DNA of 64,000 bases. It comes from Helichrysum umbraculigerum (taxonomy: Eukaryota > Streptophyta > Magnoliopsida > Asterales > Asteraceae). The stretch is from assembly GCA_949592205.1 (NCBI GenBank), contig CATIUR010000003.1, forward strand, positions 74,986,501 to 75,050,500, given 5' to 3'. The translations under genes and the position numbers were made by a program. Positions within the stretch are counted from its first letter, which is position 1. Each line of letters opens with the position of its first letter. Below, piece by piece: positions 43,293 through 54,211 of this stretch. Under the pieces are notes generated by a model. That model searched no databases. It was not told the DNA's origin and saw nothing but the letters and a program-made list of their open reading frames with translations.

Positions 43293-46134
43293 TGTGACAC
43301 CCGTCAAATTAGGACTAGTTATTAGTTCCTAATCATTTAGAAATACATGTAATTAGTACTATGTATTAGGCTAATTGTGTGTATCAATATATATATTGAT
43401 GAATATATATCAGTACGCGATTATATTAAATCGTGCATTATCATATCGGCCAAATTCCGATTCATTTATATGGACGTTGGTGAACCTATTTTATTAAGTA
43501 ATATGAAATTATTTAACAACATTATTAATTCCTAAATATTATTTCGATAATACTTTATAAGTATTTCGTATCGTATAAAACACTCATGGCGCCCAAAAAT
43601 GCACGATTCGTGCCCAACAATCAAAACCAACCAAAGTTATACTTTCATAACTTCAAGTAAAGTATTTTGATAAAATACTTCCACTATAAATATTGAAAGT
43701 TGTATCGAAAAGCAAAACGTCTAGTTTAAACGTCATGATATGTAATAATCGTAAAACGATTACACAAACTATCACTAACACTTTGCCAAAACATTTTATA
43801 AATGTTTCCAAATATTTATAAACCATGGGAACAAGATCCACAAAACGTGGATCTTGTTGAGGAAGTTTCTTGACTTTAACCACCACCATCATCCCATCTC
43901 TCTTCATTCAATCACCAACTCAATCTCTCTCATTCTCTCTCTGATCTCTGATCTTTCTCTCTCTAAAATCAGCCACTTTCACCACCATAATTCACCATCA
44001 AAACCTCTTTGGATCATCAAGTCGATTGAAGCAAAAACGATCACGAGAACGCGAGCTACGCTTCCACCTTTTCGGATTCTTCATTCGATCATTGTAAGAA
44101 TCCCGACACTTTCGTAAAATACTTGTATTATGTTTATATAGATGATATATTGTTCATACAACTTGTTAATGTCCAAATCTAAATCTTAAAAACGTTTTTC
44201 ATAAGTATGTATGTATGACAGATTCTGTCTCTCAAAAACAGTCCCACAAAATCGTTAATATCTCGATCTCTAAGATGAGTTAGACAACCAATTTTTTTTT
44301 AAAAGTTGCGTATTGAAAAGAGCTACAACTTTCGTGTTTTACATTTTTTCCATATCTGTACGGATTTAAGTATAGAAGCTGATCTTTGAATGTTACTCGT
44401 TTCCGAACCAAATCCGACTACCTTTCATGTTGATTTTTGTTAAAAATAGTAGATGAACTTATAAAATTACCATAAAGTGCAGATCTACACTAGACCCATA
44501 GGGGAACATCTGTGATTTTTGGTGGGTCTTAGTTTGGAATAAAAATTGTAGAAAACGAGAGGTTTGTTGAGTCAAAAATCTGACGTTTATAACTAACAGG
44601 GGTAACACTTTTATAACTAACAGGGGCAACACGTTTATAACTAACAGGGGCAACACTTTTATAACTAACAGGGGCAACATGTTTATAACTAACAGGGGTA
44701 ACACTTTTATAACTAACAGGGGCAACACGTTTATAACTAACAGGGGCAACACTTTTATAACTAACAGGGGCAACATGTTTATAACTAACAGGGGCAACAC
44801 GTTTATAACTAATAGTGGCAACACTTTTATAACTAACAGGGGCAACATGTTACTTTTATAACTAACAGGGGCAACATGTTTATAACTAACAGGGGCAACA
44901 CATTTATAACTAACAGGGGCAACACTTTTATAACTAACAGGGGCAACATGTTTATAACTAACAGAGGCAACAAGATTATAACTAGAATTGGTAACAACTA
45001 GTAATCACGTAAGACAACAACACAACAACACATGACCTATACGAATACTAAACACTTCAAATACACTTTACAAGTATTTCATTTCAACATTTCAATAATA
45101 ACGTTTTGAGATTATTATTACAATTAATCACCAACGAGCCGTATACGATTTTCACAACTTTAAACATAAACATTAACCAAAGTATTTGGACATAACTAGT
45201 TGAGGGAACAACTAGCATAGATGGTCTGTAAAGTCATCTAATCAAATAAAACCTTGCGCGTCTAAGACGCCCTGCAGGTTTCAGTCGATTGAACGACATC
45301 ATTTGTCTTGTAAACCATCATTTGTGCTTGATAGCATCTCATTAGGCTCAGGTGAGTCTCATAGCCCCTTTTTAAATGCTTTTACCTAGGGGTGAGATAC
45401 ATGCTCATTTTGTTTTACATCTGAACACAAGTATCAAAATATCGCTATATATTACATGAGTAAATCATCTAATCATTTTAAGTCCTCATAGCATACTTTG
45501 GTAATACTTTGTAGCGTGAATGTTAGTGTATGGATCCATATGGGACTGACAATCCCCGTCCGGGTCAGCAAGCACTGACTGGTCAAAACGGACGCATTAT
45601 CATTTGTTCATACGTATGTTGATTAGGCATACGCATAGAGGCACCCTCGCTCAGGCACTTAATTGTGATCCTGACATCTCAGTTAAGCTCAGACTATGTG
45701 CTCATGACTTTATATACATTATATTTGATTAATTTCAAACATCATTATTAAATCTTGTGGTTCATACATCATATCTTATCATTAAACCTGTGAGCTCACC
45801 AGCTTTATAGCTGACCTTTTAGCATGTATTCTCAGGTTCTCAGCAGCAGTAGGACTGCCATTCAGGATGCCCATTAGTTCGAGTCGCATACAGACATCAA
45901 GAGATTGTCATGCATTACTATATTTTGTATAATTTAGTTATGCCATAGAATCTCTATCATTTGAACTCAAGGGCTTTTGTAAACTATATTATAACGGTGT
46001 AAAACCTTTATTTTATCAATGTAATTGTAAACGACGCATGTAGTGGTCGTTCATTATGTAATCTGGTGCTTTGTGTATTGATTAGTCGCGCCCCGAACCG
46101 ACCCGCTTCCGCAGCATAATTTGGGGGTGCGACA
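43293..46134 (+). repeat. Tekay 1 5' LTR
   Basis: TGTGACACCC ... GGTGCGACA. A TATA-like CTATAAATATTG lies near 43684. It contains the 24-bp tandem array at 44583-44990. The frames at 43653-44117 and 44459-44861 inside it are not genes. Confidence 0.95.
44583..44990 (+). repeat. 24-bp tandem array, 17 units (5' LTR)
   Basis: The unit reads TTTATAACTAACAGGGGC followed by AACAY and one base. There are about 17 copies, with variation at the last bases (CACG, CACT, CATG). Because 24 is divisible by 3, long repetitive frames open on both strands. Confidence 0.92.
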
Positions 46135-46137
46135 GAT

Positions 46138-46150
46138 TGGTATCAGAGCC
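46138..46150 (+). promoter_or_regulatory. Primer-binding site of Tekay 1, tRNA-iMet type
   Basis: TGGTATCAGAGCC lies three bases after the 5' LTR. Confidence 0.95.
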
Positions 46151-46938
46151 TAAGGTTATAGTGAACTAGGTTGCATTTAGTGGGCCTAGACTATGACCGT
46201 TAGGCAGTATTCTTTATTAGATATGACTGGTTCAGTGATTACACCATATGAGTTTAATTTAACATAGCTTAGCTAACTATGTACAATTAAATGAGTACGA
46301 TGTAAAAGCTGAAAGGGGTTATGTTGAACAGGAATACAATAGTTGACTCTGACCAAGAGAGAAACCAAAACTTATACTTGGTTTGTGATAGACACTCATA
46401 AGGCTATTATGTGATATAGGCGTATATACATAAATAGGCCTCACTTATGTGTTATTATGCAGGCTATTATATATTGAAGATATATGATTAAGCCCCACTC
46501 GCGTATTATCTTCTAAGCTATTATATATATCGAATATATATAGATCACACACGATAATACACTCGTTAACATCTTCACTACCAAAGACGATGAGTATGAA
46601 TTACTATCGTCTATCCTTTTTATACGCACATAACATCTCACAACACATTCCGCTGTACAATCAGATGTTCGCGAGGAATATATCATTCGTATTTCCTCCA
46701 TCATTCTATTTCCTTAGAATCACAAATGGAACTTATTGTTTGAAGGACTATAGGCTCCATACGTAAAACCATACCCCACCTACTCGCAAACTCGCATCTA
46801 GTTTGAAACTCTGTTGTTTGTCAAATCTGATTATCACTTGTGTCATTGTATATTACCCCCTAAATATATATATGCATATGTGATGTATCATGTTTTGGTG
46901 CAAACAACTCATCCACTCTATTTGCTTTTGTCAGAATC
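46151..46938 (+). other. Tekay 1 untranslated leader
   Basis: About 0.8 kb of AT-rich sequence precedes the gag ATG. No reading frame of note. Confidence 0.65.
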
Positions 46939-49900
46939 ATGCCGCCAAAGAGGAAAGATTTCAGTCAAGCTGAACTCAATGCTGCGGTTACCCGAGCTGT
47001 AGCCGAAGCCATGGCTGCTCGAGACGCTCTAAGGAATGAAGAGACAGTCAATACCACTCGTACTCCTGTTATCAAACCTTGTTCCTACAAGGACTTTCTC
47101 AGCTGTAAGCCACTCTACTTTAAGGGCACGGAAGGTGCTATTGGCTTAATCCGATGGATTGAAAGAATGGAATCTGTCTTCAGTCTCTGTAACTGTGCTG
47201 AAGATAGTAAGGTCAAGTTTGCTGCTTACACCTTTCAAGAAGGTGCACTAACGTGGTGGAACACCCACGCAAACTCTATTGGCGTCGAGATCGCAAACCG
47301 ACTTCCTTGGCCTGAATTGAAGAAAAAGCTAAGGGAGAAGTACTGTCGCGAGGAAGAACTACACCGACTGGAAGTGGAGTTCTGGAATCTGGCGGTACAA
47401 GGGAACGATATTGCTGGGTACACCACCAAGTTCCAGCAATTCGCTCTGTTGTGCCCAGGCCTGGTTGATACGGAAGGAAAAAGTATCAAGAAGTACATTC
47501 GAGGCCTTCCGGAGAATATCCAGGGGAATGTCGCCTCAGCTCAACCAACCACTCTGGAAAAAGCTATCGGAATTGCTCATGAACTCATGGCCATGGTTGT
47601 CAGCCGGGAGACATCTATTCCATCTTCTGGTAACAACAATAAAAGAAAGTGGTCTGGGAACACCACTCAAAATCAATCATCATTCAAGAGGTCTGAGTCT
47701 AATAAGACCACCAATACTGGTTCTGGTTCCAGCAAGGGTTACACTGGAAATAAGCCCTACTGTTCAAAGTGCTACCGTCATCATGATGGTCCTTGCGGCA
47801 CACCTTGTGGAAAATGTCAAAGGTATGGACATTTGACCAAAGACTGTAGGTCTACCACTGTCAACACCAACACCACCACTAGCCAACCAAAATCCTGCTA
47901 TGAGTGTGGAGAAACTGGTCACTTTAGGAATGAGTGCCCAAAGCTGAAGAACAAGGGTAACAACACTGCGAAGGGAAGAGCTTTCGTTCTGAACTCAGGA
48001 GAGGCCCGTCAGGACCCGAATGTGGTCTCGGGTACGTTTCTTCTCAACAATCTTACTGTTTCTGTTCTGTTTGATACTGGTGCTGATAGGAGCTTCATAT
48101 CTGATGAGTTTAGTCCATTGCTTGACATTGCCCCTATTGCTTTAGATGCTAAGTATATTGTAGAGTTAGCTAATGGTAAACTCATAGAGACCGATAGTGT
48201 GATACCTAATTGCACTTTAAATCTATCTGATGAGATCTTCTCTATTGACCTTATACCTGTTGAGATTGGAAGTTTCGACATCATTGTTGGCATGGATTGG
48301 TTATCCAAGCACCGAGCTGAAGTTGTCTGCTATGACAAAATCATCCGCATTCCTCTCGTCACCGGTAGCACTTTAATCATACCAGGGGAGACCGGTAGGA
48401 CGAGACTGAACATCGTATCCTGCATGAAAACGCGCAAGTACCTTAGGAAAGGGTACCAGGCAATCCTCGCACATGTCATAGAGAAAAAGTCGGAAGAGAA
48501 ACGACTTGAGGATGTGCCCATTGTTAGAGACTTTCCAGAAGTCTTCCCAGAAGACTTACCTGGTCTTCCACCTCCGAGACAAGTTGAGTTCTCGATCGAT
48601 CTCGTGCCGGGGGCAGCACCTGTTGCACGAGCACCATATCGTTTAGCCCCTTCAGAACTTCAGGAGTTGTCTACTCAGTTGCAGGAACTCCTGGATAAGG
48701 GATTCATTAGACCGAGTTCTTCACCATGGGGAGCTCCGGTTCTGTTTGTGAAAAAGAAAGACGGTTCATTCAGAATGTGTATCGACTATAGAGAGTTGAA
48801 CAAATTGACCGTCAAGAACCGTTACCCACTACCTCGTATTGATGACCTATTCGACCAACTTCAAGGGTCAAGTATCTATTCGAAAATAGATCTAAGATCA
48901 GGTTATCATCAGTTACGAGTTCGTGACATCGACATCCCAAAGACTGCCTTCCGAACTCGCTATGGTCATTACGAGTTTCAGGTTATGGCCTTTGGTTTGA
49001 CTAACGCACCGGCAGTATTCATGGATCTTATGAACCGAGTGTGCAAACCATATCTCGACAAGTTTGTCATTGTCTTCATTGATGACATTCTTATTTACTC
49101 GCGCAATGAACAGGAACACGCGCAACATCTGAAAGTCATTCTAGAACTTCTTAGACACGAAGAGTTATATGCAAAATTCTCCAAGTGTGAGTTCTGGATG
49201 CAAACCGTTCAATTCCTTGGTCATGTGATTGATAGTCAAGGAATTCAAGTAGATCCATCAAAGATTGAGGCTATCAAGTGCTGGCAAGCACCGACGACGC
49301 CGACCGAAGTACGCCAATTCTTAGGACTGGCAGGTTATTATCGGCGTTTCATTGAGAATTTCTCCAAAATAGCTCAACCTCTCACAATACTGACTCAGAA
49401 GGAAAAGAAGTTCGATTGGACTGATAAACAAGAGTCAGCATTTCAGCTATTGAAGCAAAAGCTTTGCAGTGCACCAATTCTATCATTACCCGAAGGCAAT
49501 GAAGACTTCGTGGTATACTGCGATGCCTCACACCAAGGTCTTGGTTGCGTGTTGATGCAACGAGACAAGGTTATTGCCTACGCCTCCCGACAACTCAAAG
49601 TTCACGAGAAGAACTACACAACTCATGATCTCGAATTAGGAGCCGTAGTGTTCGCTCTCAAGATCTGGAGACACTATCTGTATGGCACAAAATGTACCAT
49701 CTTCACCGATCACAAAAGCCTCCAGCATATATTCGATCAGAAGGATCTCAATATGAGACAACGTCGCTGGGTTGAGTTGCTCACCGACTATGATTGTGAA
49801 ATCAAGTATCATCCAGGGAAGGCTAATGTAGTTGCCGATGCCCTAAGTCGAAAAGAGCGCACAAAACCACTTCGAGTCCGAGCCCTTAGTATAACCATCC

Positions 49901-50997
49901 ATAATGATCTAATCATTCAAATCCTCACTGCTCAACTCGAAGCATTGAAACCTGAGAACCTCAAAGATGAGGCCTTGCGCAACATGGAGAATCAATTTGA
50001 AACCAAACCCAATGGGGTCAAGTACTTCACAAACCGGATTTGGTTGCCCAAGTTCGGGAATCTTCGAGACTTGGTGATGGATGAAGCTCACAAGTCCAAA
50101 TACTCTATACATCCTAGATCTGACAAGATGTATCATGGCATCAAGGGATCATACTGGTGGCCAAACATGAAAGCAGAGATTGCCACGTATGTCAGCAAGT
50201 GCCTCACATGTTCAAAAGTCAAAGCTGAATATCAGAAGCCCACCGGTCTGCTACAGCAACCGGACATTCCTGAATGGAAATGGGAGCAAATCGCTATGGA
50301 TTTCATCACTAAACTCCCGAGAACAGCAAGCGGTTGCGATACCATTTGGGTGATCGTGGACCGGCTCACCAAATCAGCTCATTTTATCGCCATCAAGCAA
50401 ACTGACAAAATGGAACGTCTCACTCGAGTCTATATGAAGGAGATCGTATCAAGACATGGCGTTCCTATCTCGATTATCTCTGACAGAGATAGTCGTTTCA
50501 CTTCACAATTTTGGAGATCATTACAGAAATCGCTAGGTACTCGTCTGGATATGAGTACTGCGTATCATCCTCAAACAGATGGCCAAAGTGAAAGGACTAT
50601 TCAAACACTGGAGGATATGTTACGCGCCTGCGTAATTGACTTCGGCACAAATTGGGAGCATCACTTGCCACTGTGTGAATTCTCATACAACAACAGCTAC
50701 CATACCAGTATTGGAGCTGCTCCGTTCGAGGCACTGTACGGTCGTAAGTGCCGATCGCCTATCTGTTGGACCGAGGTTGGAGATAAACAACTCACTGGTC
50801 CTGAAATCATTCATGAAACCACCGAGAAGATCGTTGGTATCCAGCAACGGCTGAAGGCCGCACGTGATCGTCAGAAGAGTTATGCTGACGTAAGACGCAA
50901 GCATCTCGAGTTCCAAGTTGGGGATCGAGTATTGCTCAAAGTATCACCTTGGAAGGGTGTTATCCGATTGCGGCAAACGTGGGAAGTTAAATCCTAG
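46939..50997 (+). CDS. Tekay 1 Gag-Pol polyprotein
   Basis: A single open frame of 1352 codons starts at MPPKRKDFSQAELN. Domains in order: gag capsid (about residues 40-230, with ALTWWNTHA), two CCHC knuckles CGKCQRYGHLTKDC and CYECGETGHFRNEC (about 292-330), aspartic protease LFDTGADRSFIS (about 377), reverse transcriptase with KKKDGSFRMCIDYRELN and the catalytic FIDDILIYSR (about 711), RNase H VVYCDASHQGLGCVL, the integrase zinc domain ending CLTCSKVK, and the integrase core with MDFITKLPR, ISDRDSRF and HPQTDGQSERTIQTLEDMLRAC. The protein makes particles, copies RNA to cDNA and integrates it. One extra base near 50971 shifts the frame and ends it at 50997, before the chromodomain-like tail. 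Confidence 0.95.
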   Translation: MPPKRKDFSQAELNAAVTRAVAEAMAARDALRNEETVNTTRTPVIKPCSYKDFLSCKPLYFKGTEGAIGLIRWIERMESVFSLCNCAEDSKVKFAAYTFQEGALTWWNTHANSIGVEIANRLPWPELKKKLREKYCREEELHRLEVEFWNLAVQGNDIAGYTTKFQQFALLCPGLVDTEGKSIKKYIRGLPENIQGNVASAQPTTLEKAIGIAHELMAMVVSRETSIPSSGNNNKRKWSGNTTQNQSSFKRSESNKTTNTGSGSSKGYTGNKPYCSKCYRHHDGPCGTPCGKCQRYGHLTKDCRSTTVNTNTTTSQPKSCYECGETGHFRNECPKLKNKGNNTAKGRAFVLNSGEARQDPNVVSGTFLLNNLTVSVLFDTGADRSFISDEFSPLLDIAPIALDAKYIVELANGKLIETDSVIPNCTLNLSDEIFSIDLIPVEIGSFDIIVGMDWLSKHRAEVVCYDKIIRIPLVTGSTLIIPGETGRTRLNIVSCMKTRKYLRKGYQAILAHVIEKKSEEKRLEDVPIVRDFPEVFPEDLPGLPPPRQVEFSIDLVPGAAPVARAPYRLAPSELQELSTQLQELLDKGFIRPSSSPWGAPVLFVKKKDGSFRMCIDYRELNKLTVKNRYPLPRIDDLFDQLQGSSIYSKIDLRSGYHQLRVRDIDIPKTAFRTRYGHYEFQVMAFGLTNAPAVFMDLMNRVCKPYLDKFVIVFIDDILIYSRNEQEHAQHLKVILELLRHEELYAKFSKCEFWMQTVQFLGHVIDSQGIQVDPSKIEAIKCWQAPTTPTEVRQFLGLAGYYRRFIENFSKIAQPLTILTQKEKKFDWTDKQESAFQLLKQKLCSAPILSLPEGNEDFVVYCDASHQGLGCVLMQRDKVIAYASRQLKVHEKNYTTHDLELGAVVFALKIWRHYLYGTKCTIFTDHKSLQHIFDQKDLNMRQRRWVELLTDYDCEIKYHPGKANVVADALSRKERTKPLRVRALSITIHNDLIIQILTAQLEALKPENLKDEALRNMENQFETKPNGVKYFTNRIWLPKFGNLRDLVMDEAHKSKYSIHPRSDKMYHGIKGSYWWPNMKAEIATYVSKCLTCSKVKAEYQKPTGLLQQPDIPEWKWEQIAMDFITKLPRTASGCDTIWVIVDRLTKSAHFIAIKQTDKMERLTRVYMKEIVSRHGVPISIISDRDSRFTSQFWRSLQKSLGTRLDMSTAYHPQTDGQSERTIQTLEDMLRACVIDFGTNWEHHLPLCEFSYNNSYHTSIGAAPFEALYGRKCRSPICWTEVGDKQLTGPEIIHETTEKIVGIQQRLKAARDRQKSYADVRRKHLEFQVGDRVLLKVSPWKGVIRLRQTWEVKS

Positions 50998-51364
50998 ATA
51001 CATCGGACCTTTTGAGATCCTTGAAAGGATTGGTCCAGTTGCATATCGATTGCAGCTACCTCCAGAGCTCAGTAGCGTGCATCCCACATTTCACATTTCT
51101 AACCTGAAGAAATGCCTGTCCGACGAGACACTCATTATTCCGCTCGAGGAAATTCAAATTGACGACAAACTTCATTTTATCGAGACACCAGTGGAGATCA
51201 TGGACCGTGAGGTCAAACAGCTTAAGCAAAGTCGTATCCCAATCGTCAAAGTTCGGTGGAATTCGCGGCGTGGTCCGGAATTCACTTGGGAACGGGAAGA
51301 CCAGATGCGACTCAAATATCCACATTTATTTTCGGACTCCACTCACGCGCCAACTCAGAGCTGA
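50972..51364 (+). pseudogene. Tekay 1 integrase C-terminus and chromodomain-like tail, out of frame
   Basis: After the one-base shift the alternative frame continues with NPRYIGPFEIL, then HPTFHISNLKKCLSD, the VEIMDREVKQLK block and GPEFTWEREDQM, ending at TGA 51362-51364. In chromoviruses this tail binds histone marks and directs integration to heterochromatin. The stop overlaps the GAATTTCG hairpin. If the shift is a sequencing error the polyprotein would be intact. Confidence 0.9.
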
Positions 51365-51381
51365 ATTTCGGGACGAAATTC
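51363..51381 (+). other. Hairpin overlapping the Tekay 1 stop codon
   Basis: The same 19-base hairpin (8-bp arms, GGA loop) as at 362-380. Confidence 0.78.
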
Positions 51382-51385
51382 TCTT

Positions 51386-51398
51386 AACAAGGGGAGAA
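51386..51398 (+). promoter_or_regulatory. Polypurine tract of Tekay 1
   Basis: AACAAGGGGAGAA directly precedes the 3' LTR. Confidence 0.8.
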
Positions 51399-54211
51399 TG
51401 TGACACCCGTCAAATTAGGACTAGTTATTAGTTCCTAATCATTTAGAAATACATGTAATTAGTACTATGTATTAGGCTAATTGTGTGTATCAATATATAT
51501 ATTGATGAATATATATCAGTACGCGATTATATTAAATCGTGCATTATCATATCGGCCAAATTCCGATTCATTTATATGGACGTTGGTGAACCTATTTTAT
51601 TAAGTAATATGAAATTATTTAACAACATTATTAATTCCTAAATATTATTTCGATAATACTTTATAAGTATTTCGTATCGTATAAAACACTCATGGCGCCC
51701 AAAAATGCACGATTCGTGCCCAACAATCAAAACCAACCAAAGTTATACTTTCATAACTTCAAGTAAAGTATTTTGATAAAATACTTCCACTATAAATATT
51801 GAAAGTTGTATCGAAAAGCAAAACGTCTAGTTTAAACGTCATGATATGTAATAATCGTAAAACGATTACACAAACTATCACTAACACTTTGCCAAAACAT
51901 TTTATAAATGTTTCCAAATATTTATAAACCATGGGAACAAGATCCACAAAACGTGGATCTTGTTGAGGAAGTTTCTTGACTTTAACCACCACCATCATCC
52001 CATCTCTCTTCATTCAATCACCAACTCAATCTCTCTCATTCTCTCTCTGATCTCTGATCTTTCTCTCTCTAAAATCAGCCACTTTCACCACCATAATTCA
52101 CCATCAAAACCTCTTTGGATCATCAAGTCGATTGAAGCAAAAACGATCACGAGAACGCGAGCTACGCTTCCACCTTTTCGGATTCTTCATTCGATCATTG
52201 TAAGAATCCCGACACTTTCGTAAAATACTTGTATTATGTTTATATAGATGATATATTGTTCATACAACTTGTTAATGTCCAAATCTAAATCTTAAAAACG
52301 TTTTTCATAAGTATGTATGTATGACAGATTCTGTCTCTCAAAAACAGTCCCACAAAATCGTTAATATCTCGAGCTCTAAGATGAGTTAGACAACCAATTT
52401 TTTTTTAAAAGTTGCGTATTGAAAAGAGCTACAACTTTCGTGTTTTACATTTTTTCCATATCTGTACGGATTTAAGTATAGAAGCTGATCTTTGAATGTT
52501 ACTCGTTTCCGAACCAAATCCGACTACCTTTCATGTTGATTTTTGTTAAAAATAGTAGATGAACTTATAAAATTACCATAAAGTGCAGATCTACACTAGA
52601 CCCATAGGGGAACATCTGTGATTTTTGGTGGGTCTTGGTTTGGACTAAAAAGTGTAGAAAACGAGAGGTTTGTTGAGTCAAAAATCTGACGTTTATAACT
52701 AACAGGGGTAACACTTTTATAACTAACAGGGGCAACACGTTTATAACTAACAGGGGCAACACTTTTATAACTAACAGGGGCAACATGTTTATAACTAACA
52801 GGGGTAACACTTTTATAACTAACAGGGGCAACACGTTTATAACTAACAGGGGCAACACTTTTATAACTAACAGGGGCAACATGTTTATAACTAACAGGGG
52901 CAACACGTTTATAACTAACAGTGGCAACACTTTTATAACTAACAGGGGCAACATGTTTATAACTAACAGGGGCAACACATTTATAACTAACAGGGGCAAC
53001 ACTTTTATAACTAACAGGGGCAACATGTTTATAACTAACAGAGGCAACAAGATTATAACTAGAATTGGTAACAACTAGTAATCACGTAAGACAACAACAC
53101 AACAACACATGACCTATACGAATACTAAACACTTCAAATACACTTTACAAGTATTTCATTTCAACATTTCAATAATAACGTTTTGAGATTATTATTACAA
53201 TTAATCACCAACGAGCCGTATACGATTTTCACAACTTTAAACATAAACATTAACCAAAGTATTTGGACATAACTAGTTGAGGGAACAACTAGCATAGATG
53301 GTCTGTAAAGTCATCTAATCAAATAAAACCTTGCGCGTCTAAGACGCCCTGCAGGTTTCAGTCGATTGAACGACATCATTTGTCTTGTAAACCATCATTT
53401 GTGCTTGATAGCATCTCATTAGGCTCAGGTGAGTCTCATAGCCCCTTTTTAAATGCTTTTACCTAGGGGTGAGATACATGCTCATTTTGTTTTACATCTG
53501 AACACAAGTATCAAAACATCGCTATATATTACATGAGTAAATCATCTAATCATTTTAAGTCCTCATAGCATAGTTTGGTAATACTTTGTAGCGTGAATGT
53601 TAGTGTATGGATCCATATGGGACTGACAATCCCCGTCCGGGTCAGCAAGCACTGACTGGTCAAAACGGACGCATTATCATTTGTTCATACGTATGTTGAT
53701 TAGGCATACGCATAGAGGCACCCTCGCTCAGGCACTTAATTGTGATCCTGACATCTCAGTTAAGCTCAGACTATGTGCTCATGACTTTATATACATTATA
53801 TTTGATTAATTTCAAACATCATTATTAAATCTTGTGGTTCATACATCATATCTTATCATTAAACCTGTGAGCTCACCAGCTTTATAGCTGACCTTTTAGC
53901 ATGTATTCTCAGGTTCTCAGCAGCAGTAGGACTGCCATTCAGGATGCCCATTAGTTCGAGTCGCATACAGACATCAAGAGATTGTCATGCATTACTATAT
54001 TTTGTATAATTTAGTTATGCCATAGAATCTCTATCATTTGAACTCAAGGGCTTTTGTAAACTATATTATAACGGTGTAAAACCTTTATTTTATCAATGTA
54101 ATTGTAAACGACGCATGTAGTGGTCGTTCATTATGTAATCTGGTGCTTTGTGTATTGATTAGTCGCGCCCCGAACCGACCCGCTTCCGCAGCATAATTTG
54201 GGGGTGCGACA
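51399..54211 (+). repeat. Tekay 1 3' LTR
   Basis: Nearly identical to 43293-46134. Examples of differences are GATCTC/GAGCTC near 52371 and TTAGTTTGG/TTGGTTTGG near 52635. The TSD TTTGA follows. Confidence 0.95.
52691..53068 (+). repeat. 24-bp tandem array, 16 units (3' LTR)
   Basis: The same unit and order as in the 5' LTR but one unit fewer. The missing unit corresponds to the irregular ACATGTTAC junction near 44845 in the 5' LTR. Confidence 0.92.

Larger units (their letters stand above)
43293..54211 (+). mobile_element. Tekay 1, near-intact Ty3/gypsy chromovirus (10.9 kb)
   Basis: LTRs of 2842 and 2813 bp differ by about seven substitutions outside a tandem array, plus one array unit. 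The TSD is TTTGA at 43288-43292 and 54212-54216. It has a tRNA-iMet PBS, one long gag-pol frame in gypsy order (reverse transcriptase before integrase), a chromodomain-like tail, the stop-codon hairpin and a PPT. It is the youngest full-length insertion in the window by LTR similarity. The Tekay/Del assignment rests on the tail and LTR length. Confidence 0.95.

Noticed and set aside
43653..44117. Small frames in the Tekay 1 LTR, repeated exactly at 51759-52223
   Set aside because: Exact duplication follows from the LTR pair. No domain, and they lie in the U3/R part.
44459..44861. Long frames in the Tekay 1 LTR on both strands with an 8-residue repeat (also 52565-53078)
   Set aside because: They are produced by the 24-bp tandem array, whose unit is divisible by three. 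Both strands stay open, and there is no start context or domain.
44583..44990. CRISPR-like array
   Set aside because: The units are directly adjacent with no unique spacers, the array lies inside a plant LTR, and it is present in both LTRs.
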